NCBI RefSeq assembly: GCF_001267925.1
Contig: NZ_CP011409.1
Coordinates: 1,116,001-1,180,000, forward strand
Reading direction: 5' to 3'
From: Herbaspirillum hiltneri N3
Lineage (GTDB): Bacteria > Pseudomonadota > Gammaproteobacteria > Burkholderiales > Burkholderiaceae_D
DNA length: 64,000 bases
The notes under the pieces are model-generated. The model was given only the letters and a program-made list of their open reading frames with translations. It was not told the origin of the DNA and made no database searches. Shown here piece by piece: positions 16,936-24,806 of the stretch. A program made the position numbers and the translations under genes. The stretch's first letter is position 1. Every line of letters begins with the position of its first letter.

Positions 16936-18369
16936 CTATTGCTTCGCCGCCTTCCAGCCACCGCCGAGCACCTTGTAAAGCGTAATGCGATTTTGCAGTT
17001 CTGCAAGTTGCACCTGAATGGATTGCTGTTGAATCGCGAACAGAGAACGCTGCGCGTCCAGGTATTCCAGGTAACTGGAATAGCCGGCTTCATAGCGGCT
17101 CTTTGCAAAACCGTAGCGCGCCGACTCCGCCGCCACTTGCGCTTTCACGGCGCCGGCTTCGTCGGCCAGCGTGGCGCGTCCCGCCAGCGCATCGGCGACT
17201 TCACGGAAGGCGACCTGCACCGTCTTTTCATACTGGGCGACGGCAATTTTCTTGTCGGTCTCCGCCACGTTCAGATTGGCGATATTCCGGCCGCCTTCGA
17301 AGATGGGGATGGATATCTGCGGAATGAACGACCAGGAGCGCGATCCCGAGTCGAACAATCCGGACAGCTGGCTGCTCGCGGAGCCGAAGTTTCCCGTCAG
17401 GGAAATACGTGGGAAGAATGCCGCGCGCGCCGCGCCGATGCTGGCGTTTTGGGAGCGCAGCACGGCTTCCTGCTGGAGGATGTCCGGCCGTGCGGTGAGC
17501 AGGTCTGAAGGCAGCCCGGCAGGCAGATCCGGCAGAACCAGTTCAGCCGATGCTGCGGTCGGGGTGCCGGTATCCGATGCGAGCGAATGGCCGACCAGCA
17601 AGGTCAGGGCATTTTCGTCGAGCGTCTTGCGCCGTTCCTGTTGTGCGCGTGCGGCCTTGGCGGCTTCGAAGAGCGACTCCGCCTGCCGCAGGTCGTATTC
17701 GGAGCTGGCGCCTTCGGCATAAAGTTGCTTTTGCCGGTCGTAGGAATCGGCCCGGCTGGCCAGCGTGCTCTCGGTAAGCTGCAGCAGACGCCGGTCGGTT
17801 ACGAGTGCTTCGTAGGTATTGGCCACTTCGGCAATCAGGCTGATCTGCGCGGCGCGCTGCGCCTGCTCGGTCGCGAAGTAGCGTTGCAGCGCCGCTTCGC
17901 TCAGGTTCCGGACGCGGCCGAACAGATCGATTTCAAACGCGGCCAGACCAATACCGGCGAAATAGCTGCTGTTGACGCCGGCTCTGCCGGTCGGATTGAC
18001 GTCCGCCGGCAGGCGCTGGCGTGCGCCGTTGCCGTTCAGCGCAAGGTTGGGCAGCCGATCGGCGGCCTGGATGTTGTACATCGCCCGCGCGCGTTCGATG
18101 TTGAGCGTCGCCATGCGCAGATCGCGGTTGTTGTCGAGTGCGGCGGCGATCACCGACTTCAGTTGCGCATCCTGGAAGAACTCGGTCCAATCTATCGATG
18201 CCGCGTGTACGGTATCGGACTGTGCCTGCGCACCGGAGGTTTTCCCCCACTGCGCTGCAACCGGAAGAGGCGGCTGTTCATATGACGGCGCCAGCGAGCA
18301 TGCCGCCAGCAAAGAGCCGATGAGGGAGATGCCGGCGATGGTCCGCAAGGATCGGAAATTGGTTTTCAT
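16936..18369 (-). CDS. RND efflux outer-membrane lipoprotein (NodT/OprM family)
   Basis: Outer-membrane channel of 477 residues belonging to the TolC-like OEP family. The signal peptide ends in a lipobox LLAACS with Cys24 as the lipidation site. Two OEP repeats follow: the first includes NNRDLRMATLNIERARAMYNIQAADRLPNL and FEIDLFGRVRNLSEAALQRY, the second RPDILQQEAVLRSQNASIGAARAAFFPRISLTG and YEAGYSSYLEYLDAQRSLF. It is the third structural gene of the efflux operon and starts 10 bp after the stop of the RND pump. It forms the tripartite exporter with the adaptor at 21487 and pump at 18380. Confidence 0.95.
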   Translation of the reverse strand: MKTNFRSLRTIAGISLIGSLLAACSLAPSYEQPPLPVAAQWGKTSGAQAQSDTVHAASIDWTEFFQDAQLKSVIAAALDNNRDLRMATLNIERARAMYNIQAADRLPNLALNGNGARQRLPADVNPTGRAGVNSSYFAGIGLAAFEIDLFGRVRNLSEAALQRYFATEQAQRAAQISLIAEVANTYEALVTDRRLLQLTESTLASRADSYDRQKQLYAEGASSEYDLRQAESLFEAAKAARAQQERRKTLDENALTLLVGHSLASDTGTPTAASAELVLPDLPAGLPSDLLTARPDILQQEAVLRSQNASIGAARAAFFPRISLTGNFGSASSQLSGLFDSGSRSWSFIPQISIPIFEGGRNIANLNVAETDKKIAVAQYEKTVQVAFREVADALAGRATLADEAGAVKAQVAAESARYGFAKSRYEAGYSSYLEYLDAQRSLFAIQQQSIQVQLAELQNRITLYKVLGGGWKAAKQ

Positions 18370-18379
18370 CGTGCTTGCC

Positions 18380-21300
18380 TCAGATGGAGGAGTGAGGGGA
18401 GTGAGCGGAATGACCCGCGCCGGTCGGGCGACCGGGTGCGGTCGGACGTTTCACCTTGAACCAGATGGCATACAGGGCCGGCAGGAACAGCAGCGTGAGG
18501 ACCGTGCCGACGCCGACACCACCGATCAGGACATACGCCAGGGGACCCCAGAACGATGAATGCGTCAGCGGAATGAAGGCCAGCATGGCAGCGACCGCCG
18601 TCAGGATGACCGGGCGTGCGCGGCGTACGGTCGATTCGATCACGGCCTGGTATGGCGTCATGCCCGAGAGCAGGTCGCTGCGGATCTGATCGACCAGGAT
18701 CAGCGTGTTCCGGATCAGGATGCCGGCCAGGCCGATCAGGCCGAGGATGGCGTTGAAGCCGAACGGCTGATGGAAGATCAGCAAGGTCGGCACTGCGCCG
18801 ACCAGGCCCAGCGGCGCTGTCGCGAAGACCATCCACATGGTGGCAAACGAGCGGACCTGGAACATGATGACGGCCAGCATCAGGATGATCATCAGCGGGA
18901 ACATCGCGGCCAATGCAACGTCGGCCTTGGCGCTTTCTTCCACCGAACCGCCGGTATCGATGTGGTAGCCGGCAGGCAGCGCAGCCTTGATGGCGTCCAG
19001 CTTGGGCAGGATGGCGTGGGTGACGTCGGGTGGTTGCACGCCGTCGCGCACGTCGCCCTGAACGGCGATGTAGAGCTCGCGGTTATAGCGTTTCAATACG
19101 GCGTCTTCGACGTTCGACGACAGCTTGCTGACTTGCGAGAGCGGAATCGCAACGCCGTCCTGCGTCGTCAGCGTCAGGTTGCCGATTTCCGTCAGGCTGG
19201 CGCGGTCACGCTTCACGCCGCGCACCATCACTTCGACGATGCGCAGGCCGTCCCGCACCTGCGTGGTCGGGGCGCCGTTCAGTATCGCTTGCAGCTGCAA
19301 GGCGGCGTCGCGCGGATTGAGGCCGACCTGGCGCAAGCGTTCCTGATCCAGTTCCAGGCGCAAGGTCTGCGTCCTGTCGCCCCAGTCGAGATGGACGTCG
19401 CGAGTGTCGGCATTGCTCTGCACCACGTCCCTGACCTTGAAGGCGATGTCGCGTACGGTGTTGAGATCGGGACCGACGACACGGAACAGGACAGGGAACG
19501 GAACCGGCGGACCGAACACGAACTGGCTCACCCGCACGCGGGCATTGGCAAACTTGCCGTCGTCGATCATCTTGCGGAATCTGACCTTGAGGGCGTCGCG
19601 GTCCCTGGCGTTGTCGGTCAACACAATCAACTGGGCGAAAGCCGGATTGGGCAATTCGGGATTGACCGAGAGGAAGAAGCGCGGGGCGCCCTGGCCGATG
19701 TAGCTTGAGACGATTTTCGCTTCCGGTTCCTTGCGCAGCGCTTCTTCTATCTTCTTGACGGTGGCCTCGGTGGCGCTGAACGCGCTGCCGGGCGGCAGGT
19801 TGACTTCGATGGTCAGCTCCGGCCGTTCCGAATTGGGGAAGAATTGCTTTTGCACCAGGCCCATGCCGAAAATGGCGGCGGCAAACATGCCGATGGTGAC
19901 GGCGGCGGTAATCCACTTGCGATCGACGCACCAGCGCACCAGTGCGCGGAAGCGCTGATAATTCCTGGTGGCGTAGATGGCGTCCTGTCCGCCGGCATGC
20001 ACCGGAATATCCGGCAGCATCTTGACGCCCAGATAGGGAATGAAGAGGACCGCAACGAACCACGAGGTGATCAGCGAAAATGCCACGACCCAGAAGATGT
20101 TGCCGGCATATTCGCCGGCCGTGGACCGGGCGAAGCCCACCGGCAGGAAGCCGATGATGGTCACCAGCGTGCCGGACGCCATGGGCGCGGCGGTGGCGCC
20201 CCAGGCGTAAGTCGCGGCAGAAATCCGATCCATGCCTTCTTCCATCTTCACGACCATCATTTCGATCGCGATGATGGCGTCATCGACCAGCAGCCCCAAT
20301 GAAAGGATGAGTGCGCCCAGCGTGATGCGGTCGAAGTCGCGGCCCGTCGCCAGCATGATGACGAACACCGCCGACAGCGTCAGCGGAACCGCCGCCGCCA
20401 CGACCACGCCGACGCGGAACCCGAGCGTCACCAGGCTCACGACGATGACCACGGCAAGCGCCATGACGAACTTGATCATGAATTCATCAATCGCCGCTTC
20501 AATGGCCAGCGCCTGATCCGACACCTTGGTGAGAGACATGCCGAGAGGAAGCGAGGACTGAATCAGGTCACGTTCTCTGGTCAGGGATTTGCCCAGCGTC
20601 AGGCCGTTGAATCCCTTCTTCATGACCACGGCCAGCATCAGCGACGGTTCATCCTGGATGCGCACCAGGAAAGACTTGGGATCTTCGTAGCCGCGTTTGA
20701 CGTCGGCGATGTCGCCGAGCTTGAAGCTGCGTCCACCGGCCGCAACGGGGATCGCCTTGACTGCATCAATGCTGCTGATGGCGCCATCCAGGCGCAGGTA
20801 CACGCGCGGACCGGCGGTTTCGACAAATCCGGACGGCGTCATGTCGTTCTGGCGGTTCAGCGCGTCGAAGATGGCCTGCGCCTTGACGCCCAGCGTGGCG
20901 AGGCGTTCATTCGAGATGTCGACGTAGATTTTTTGCTGTTGCTCGCCGAGGATGTTGACCTTCTGGACGCCGTCCACGTGCAGCAATTGCTGGCGCAAGG
21001 TCTCGGCTTCCGTCACCAGCTGACGATGCGGCAGGCCCGGTGCGTTGAGTGAAAACAGGGTGAAATAGACATCCGAGTATTCGTCGTTGATGACCGGACC
21101 GATCGCACCGCGCGGCATGTTGATGGCCTCGTCGCCCAGTTTTTTCCGGGCCTGGTAGAACTGTTCCGGCACCAGCGCAGGCAGCGTCGAATCCTTGAGG
21201 AACAACTTCATCGTGATGAGGCCCGGCCGTGCCGAGGTCTCGACGCGGTCGTAGTATTCCAGTTCCTGCAGGCGTTTTTCCAGGCGGTCACCGACCTGTT

Positions 21301-21490
21301 GCTGCATTTCCCTGGCGGTGGCGCCAGGCCAGATCGCAGTCACGGTCATGATTTTGACGGTGAAGCTGGGGTCTTCTGCGCGCCCGAGTTTGATGAAGGC
21401 GAACGCGCCGGCGGCGGCAATGGCGATGATCAGGAATAGCGTGACTGCACGTTCCCTTACGCCAAAAGCGGAAAGATTGAAGCCGCTCAT
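18380..21490 (-). CDS. RND efflux pump, inner-membrane permease
   Basis: Proton-driven AcrB-like transporter of 1036 residues. The first membrane helix is RERAVTLFLIIAIAAAGAFAFIKLGRAEDPSF, the two large periplasmic loops and twelve helices are complete, and the motif GALILSLGLLVDDAIIAIEMMVVKMEEG carries the Asp pair of the proton relay in TM4. The LGRAEDPSF opening and the HRQLVTEAETLRQQLLHVDGVQKV segment place it nearer the CzcA-like and multidrug single-gene pumps than AcrB itself. Its ATG overlaps the adaptor stop by 4 bp (ATGA), showing translational coupling. Substrates are not predictable; control by the MarR gene at 22690 is inferred from shared operators. Confidence 0.95.
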   Translation of the reverse strand: MSGFNLSAFGVRERAVTLFLIIAIAAAGAFAFIKLGRAEDPSFTVKIMTVTAIWPGATAREMQQQVGDRLEKRLQELEYYDRVETSARPGLITMKLFLKDSTLPALVPEQFYQARKKLGDEAINMPRGAIGPVINDEYSDVYFTLFSLNAPGLPHRQLVTEAETLRQQLLHVDGVQKVNILGEQQQKIYVDISNERLATLGVKAQAIFDALNRQNDMTPSGFVETAGPRVYLRLDGAISSIDAVKAIPVAAGGRSFKLGDIADVKRGYEDPKSFLVRIQDEPSLMLAVVMKKGFNGLTLGKSLTRERDLIQSSLPLGMSLTKVSDQALAIEAAIDEFMIKFVMALAVVIVVSLVTLGFRVGVVVAAAVPLTLSAVFVIMLATGRDFDRITLGALILSLGLLVDDAIIAIEMMVVKMEEGMDRISAATYAWGATAAPMASGTLVTIIGFLPVGFARSTAGEYAGNIFWVVAFSLITSWFVAVLFIPYLGVKMLPDIPVHAGGQDAIYATRNYQRFRALVRWCVDRKWITAAVTIGMFAAAIFGMGLVQKQFFPNSERPELTIEVNLPPGSAFSATEATVKKIEEALRKEPEAKIVSSYIGQGAPRFFLSVNPELPNPAFAQLIVLTDNARDRDALKVRFRKMIDDGKFANARVRVSQFVFGPPVPFPVLFRVVGPDLNTVRDIAFKVRDVVQSNADTRDVHLDWGDRTQTLRLELDQERLRQVGLNPRDAALQLQAILNGAPTTQVRDGLRIVEVMVRGVKRDRASLTEIGNLTLTTQDGVAIPLSQVSKLSSNVEDAVLKRYNRELYIAVQGDVRDGVQPPDVTHAILPKLDAIKAALPAGYHIDTGGSVEESAKADVALAAMFPLMIILMLAVIMFQVRSFATMWMVFATAPLGLVGAVPTLLIFHQPFGFNAILGLIGLAGILIRNTLILVDQIRSDLLSGMTPYQAVIESTVRRARPVILTAVAAMLAFIPLTHSSFWGPLAYVLIGGVGVGTVLTLLFLPALYAIWFKVKRPTAPGRPTGAGHSAHSPHSSI

Positions 21491-22584
21491 GATGCCTCGC
21501 CCGTACGTGCTACCGGCAGGAGCGACACCTTGTCGCCGGCTTTGAGCAGATGAGTGCCGTAGGCGACGACTACGTCGCCCGATTTCAAGCCTGCGCCGAT
21601 GACGGCGAATTCTTCACCGAGACGGGCAACCGTCACGGGTACCAGCTTGACGGCCTGGGTCTGTTTCTCGATCAGCCAGACGCTGGCGCCGTGGCCCTTG
21701 TCGATGAGCGCGCCGATGGGGACCTCGGTATACCCGGAGGAAGAGGCATCGCCGGTGAGCCTGACGGTCACCGTCGAGCCCAGCGGCGCTTGTTCTCCTT
21801 TGCCGGACAGGACGTAGCGCGCCTGATAGGTGCGGGTGAGGGGATCGGCCACGGCCGAGAGTTCTCTCAGCCGGGCCGGGAATTTTTCCGTGTCGTCCGT
21901 ATACAGCGTCGCGCTCGCCTGGCGGCGCGCCTGGCCGAGACCGTTCTCGGGGATGCTGACGACTGCCTCACGCGGCCCCTTCTGCGCCAGCCGCACGATC
22001 GTTTGTCCGGCGCTGACCACCTGGCCGGCATCGGACAGCACATCCATGACGACACCATCGGCGTCTGCGCGCAGGACGGAGTAGTCGGATTGATTTTCCA
22101 CCTGGCCGGCGCGTGCACGTTCGGCGTCGAGCTGCGCCCTGGCGGAATCCGCCAGCGCCTTGCTTTGTTCATACGCCTGTCTGGAAACGGCGCCGGAGTC
22201 GAGCAGCTTGCGCAGGCGCAGTTCATCCGCCTGAGCCTGCACGTCGCGTGCCTGCGCGGCGATCACCGCGGCGCGCGCGGCATTCTGCGCCAGGGTGTAG
22301 TCGGTGCTGTCGAGCTTGAGCAGCGGCTGGCCGCGTTTCACCAGTTCACCCGGATCGACCAGGCGTTCCACGATCTTGCCGGGGACCCGGAACCCCAGAT
22401 TGCTCTCCGTGCGCGCATGCACGACACCGGTATAGCTGGCGGAATCATGTTCGGCGTTCTGAACGACAAAGGAGGCAACTTTAGGCGTTGTCGCCGTAGA
22501 CGGCGCCGGTTTGCTGCAGGCGGCCAGCGTCGCGATCAACGCGCCTGACAGCGCCATGCCCAGATATTTATTGCTGATTCCCAT
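21487..22584 (-). CDS. RND efflux periplasmic adaptor lipoprotein
   Basis: Membrane-fusion protein of 365 residues with signal peptide and lipobox LAACS (Cys23). The lipoyl/hairpin part shows SNLGFRVPGKIVERLVDPGELVKRGQPLLKLDSTDY, then a coiled-coil hairpin (about 95-165) and the returning half SDYSVLRADADGVVMDVLSDAGQVVSAGQTIVRLAQ. Beta-barrel and membrane-proximal domains follow. It is first of the three structural genes, and a MarR operator-like palindrome lies 35 bp before its start. Confidence 0.95.
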   Translation of the reverse strand: MGISNKYLGMALSGALIATLAACSKPAPSTATTPKVASFVVQNAEHDSASYTGVVHARTESNLGFRVPGKIVERLVDPGELVKRGQPLLKLDSTDYTLAQNAARAAVIAAQARDVQAQADELRLRKLLDSGAVSRQAYEQSKALADSARAQLDAERARAGQVENQSDYSVLRADADGVVMDVLSDAGQVVSAGQTIVRLAQKGPREAVVSIPENGLGQARRQASATLYTDDTEKFPARLRELSAVADPLTRTYQARYVLSGKGEQAPLGSTVTVRLTGDASSSGYTEVPIGALIDKGHGASVWLIEKQTQAVKLVPVTVARLGEEFAVIGAGLKSGDVVVAYGTHLLKAGDKVSLLPVARTGEAS

Positions 22585-22618
22585 GAAACCCCTCGCTGAT
22601 GAAATGAATCAATTTAAT

Positions 22619-22630
22619 GTGTATATGCAC
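22619..22630. promoter_or_regulatory. MarR operator copy before the efflux adaptor gene
   Basis: GTGTATATGCAC differs by one base from the perfect palindrome GTGCATATGCAC found upstream of the marR gene at 23135-23146. Confidence 0.65.
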
Positions 22631-22689
22631 TTTATGATGTTGAAAAATAGCGAGGACAGTGCCTCGCCATGAAATCTGAAACCTGAAAC

Positions 22690-23118
22690 TTAAACTTGAC
22701 GCTGGGTAATCGCCATCAATTCCTGGCGCAGCAATTGGGCGCGGCTCTTGCCCACCAGTTCCTCGTATTCCTCCTGGGCGGCACGCCAGCAGGGGACTGC
22801 ATCCAGGTATTTCCTGGTGCCTGTCCTGGACAGCGACAAGCTGGTCTTCCTGGATCCCGGTTCCGGCTTCTGCAGAACATATCCATCGCGGCTCAGGGGC
22901 TTGATTGCGCGGACCAGACTGGTGCGATCCATCACGACGATCTCCGACAATTTCGTCATCGTGATGTTGGGACATTCATGAATCACCGCAAGGATAGTCA
23001 TCTGGGAACTGGTGACGTTGACTGCCGCCAGATGACGCTCATACAACTGCGTGACAAATCGCGCAGCTTGTTTGGTGGCGAATAAGTTGCAGTTCGCGAT
23101 GGAAGGAGTGGTGTCCAT
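22690..23118 (-). CDS. MarR-family repressor of the RND efflux operon
   Basis: Winged-helix regulator of 142 residues: dimerisation helix at the N-terminus (NCNLFATKQAARFVTQLYERHL), HTH around 55-80 (MTKLSEIVVMDRTSLVRAIKPLSRDGYV) and wing (KPEPGSRKTSLSLS). It lies 105 bp upstream of the adaptor gene on the same strand. The palindrome GTGCATATGCAC occurs before its own start and, with one change, before the adaptor, so it probably represses itself and the efflux genes. Effector unknown. Cys10 and Cys109 are the only cysteines and do not fit the OhrR pattern. Confidence 0.9.
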   Translation of the reverse strand: MDTTPSIANCNLFATKQAARFVTQLYERHLAAVNVTSSQMTILAVIHECPNITMTKLSEIVVMDRTSLVRAIKPLSRDGYVLQKPEPGSRKTSLSLSRTGTRKYLDAVPCWRAAQEEYEELVGKSRAQLLRQELMAITQRQV

Positions 23119-23134
23119 GCCGGCACAGTATCAT

Positions 23135-23146
23135 GTGCATATGCAC
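23135..23146. promoter_or_regulatory. MarR operator copy before the marR gene
   Basis: GTGCATATGCAC, a perfect 12-bp palindrome 17 bp before the start of the marR gene ending at 23118. Confidence 0.65.
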
Positions 23147-23280
23147 TAGTCAATTTCCTTCCTGTGTTGAATTCTGGAAAGAGCGCGTGGGGCAGGTGAA
23201 TGCGGCTTACGCAGCATTCCAGCCGGAACGCAATCGGGGGAGGGCAAATCGCGACGGTTTCAGAATTATTTAAAATTATG

Positions 23281-23381
23281 TTGCGCGCTAATTAATTGTT
23301 CGCTATAGTTCATTCCGTCGTCCCCGCCGCGCCCCTTGAAGCGCGTTTTTAATTGCTAATTAATTAGCGCGCTAACTAATT
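23281..23381 (+). promoter_or_regulatory. promoter with three copies of a GCGCGCTAATTAATT operator
   Basis: Copies: 23283-23297 (forward), 23358-23372 (reverse) and 23367-23381 (forward, GCGCGCTAACTAATT). The last two overlap and create the perfect palindrome GCTAATTAATTAGC at 23355-23368. A candidate promoter, TTGCGC at 23281-23286 and TATAGT at 23304-23309 with a 17-bp spacer, has the first copy inside it. The likely binder is the MarR protein encoded at 24289. Confidence 0.65.
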
Positions 23382-23409
23382 TTTTGAATTCAACCTGAAA
23401 GGAATCATC

Positions 23410-24177
23410 ATGAATCTGACCACCATCGCCAACGCCGTTCTCGCTTCCACGCTCCTGTCCGCAGCTGCATTGAGTGCACAGGCCGCACCATTGGCCGCCG
23501 ATGCCACCACCGTCGTACTGGTGCACGGCGCCTTCGCCGACGGTTCCAGCTGGGAAAAAGTGATCCCGCTGCTGCAAGCCAAGGGCTTGAAAGTCGTCGC
23601 CGTGCAAAATCCGCTCAGCTCGCTGGCCGATGACGTCGCCGCCACCCAGCGCGTGGTCGATGCCCAGACCGGCAAAGTCGTGCTGGTCGGCCATTCCTGG
23701 GGCGGTACCGTGATCACCCAGGCCGGCACCAGCGACAAGATCAAGGCGCTGGTCTACGTCGCCGCCTTCGCACCGTCGGAAGGTGAAGCCACCAGCACGC
23801 TCGGCAAGGACTACGCGGTGCCCGCCGGTATCGCGACGTTGCAACAGGATGCGGGCGGCTACCTGTGGCTGCCGGCCGACTCGGTCGCCAAGAACTTCGC
23901 ACAAGACGTTTCGCCTGCAACGGCCGCACTGATCGCCGCGACCCAAGGCCCGATCGCCGCCAAGGCATTCGGCGACAAGACCACCGTCGCGGCCTGGCGC
24001 AACAAGCCGAACTACTACATCGTGTCGTCGCAAGACCGCATGATCGCACCGGAACTGGAGCAGGCATTCGCGAAGAAGATCAACGCCACCACAACGACAC
24101 TGGCGACCAGCCACGTGCCGATGGTGTCGCAGCCCGAGAAAGTCGCGGAAGTGATTTTTGCCGCTGCTCAACGTTAA
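23410..24177 (+). CDS. exported alpha/beta hydrolase
   Basis: Alpha/beta-fold hydrolase of 255 residues with a cleavable signal peptide (about 1-25, ending SAQA-AP), so it acts in the periplasm or outside. The oxyanion loop is VLVHGAFADGSSWEKVIP, the nucleophile elbow is GHSWGG (Ser about 96), and the C-terminal SSQDRMI and TSHVPM supply likely acid and His. It resembles the short salicylate-esterase-like hydrolases often found next to redox-sensing MarR genes. Start at the ATG after GAAAGGAATCATC. It is followed 111 bp downstream by an OhrR-like gene on the same strand; its promoter is studded with operator copies, so tight repression is expected. Confidence 0.9.
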   Translation: MNLTTIANAVLASTLLSAAALSAQAAPLAADATTVVLVHGAFADGSSWEKVIPLLQAKGLKVVAVQNPLSSLADDVAATQRVVDAQTGKVVLVGHSWGGTVITQAGTSDKIKALVYVAAFAPSEGEATSTLGKDYAVPAGIATLQQDAGGYLWLPADSVAKNFAQDVSPATAALIAATQGPIAAKAFGDKTTVAAWRNKPNYYIVSSQDRMIAPELEQAFAKKINATTTTLATSHVPMVSQPEKVAEVIFAAAQR

Positions 24178-24288
24178 TCGAAGCGAAGCACGCGCAGTAA
24201 TCGTGATGGCCGCGGCTGCAAAGGCGATTTGCCTTGGCGGCCGCGAGCCGTTAGGCTAAGGGATTCTGATTCCTGCAGCTTTTTCGCC

Positions 24289-24720
24289 ATGGCCAAATTT
24301 TCTCCACCCACGCTCGACCAGCATTTGTGCTTTTCGCTCTACAGCACTTCGCTGAAGATGACGCAACTCTACAAGCCCTTGCTGGCGCCGCTGAACATCA
24401 CGTATCCGCAATACCTGGTGATGGTGGTGCTGTGGCAGCAGCAGGGGCTCGGCGTGAAGGACCTGGCGGAACGCCTGCAGCAGGATTCCGGTTCGATCAC
24501 GCCGCTGGTCAAGCGGCTTGAAGCGGAAGGCCTCATCACCCGTGCCCGCGATACGCGCGATGAACGCAACGTCCTGCTGAGCCTGACGCCCGCCGGCGAA
24601 GCCATGCGCGAAGCCGGCCTGCGCGTCAGCGAAGCGATCGCCCACGGCTGTTCGGTCACCAGCGCCGAATATCAGCGCATGATGGCGGATCTGGCAAAGC
24701 TCAATAAAACGCTCAGTTAG
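24289..24720 (+). CDS. OhrR-like MarR-family redox repressor
   Basis: Regulator of 143 residues closely resembling OhrR: LDQHLCFSLYS with Cys14, then Tyr28 and Tyr39 at exactly the same spacing as in the OhrR encoded at 564. HTH (VKDLAERLQQDSGSITPLVKRLEAEGLI) and wing (RARDTRDERNVLLSLT) are intact. There is no ohr gene beside it; instead the neighbour is an exported alpha/beta hydrolase whose promoter holds three related operator copies. The inference is a peroxide- or electrophile-sensing repressor with a different target. Start at ATG 24289, where homology begins. Confidence 0.9.
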   Translation: MAKFSPPTLDQHLCFSLYSTSLKMTQLYKPLLAPLNITYPQYLVMVVLWQQQGLGVKDLAERLQQDSGSITPLVKRLEAEGLITRARDTRDERNVLLSLTPAGEAMREAGLRVSEAIAHGCSVTSAEYQRMMADLAKLNKTLS

Positions 24721-24746
24721 GCAGTATCGCAATCCTGCCGCAGCAA

Positions 24747-24774
24747 GAAAAAAAGCCCGCCACAAAGGCGGGCT
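24747..24774 (-). terminator. terminator of the TonB-dependent receptor gene
   Basis: On the minus strand AGCCCGCC-loop-GGCGGGCT is followed by a run of eight T (A-tract at 24747-24754 on the plus strand). Confidence 0.85.
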
Positions 24775-24806
24775 CATGCACTGACGGACCGGCAACAGCT
24801 TCCGGG

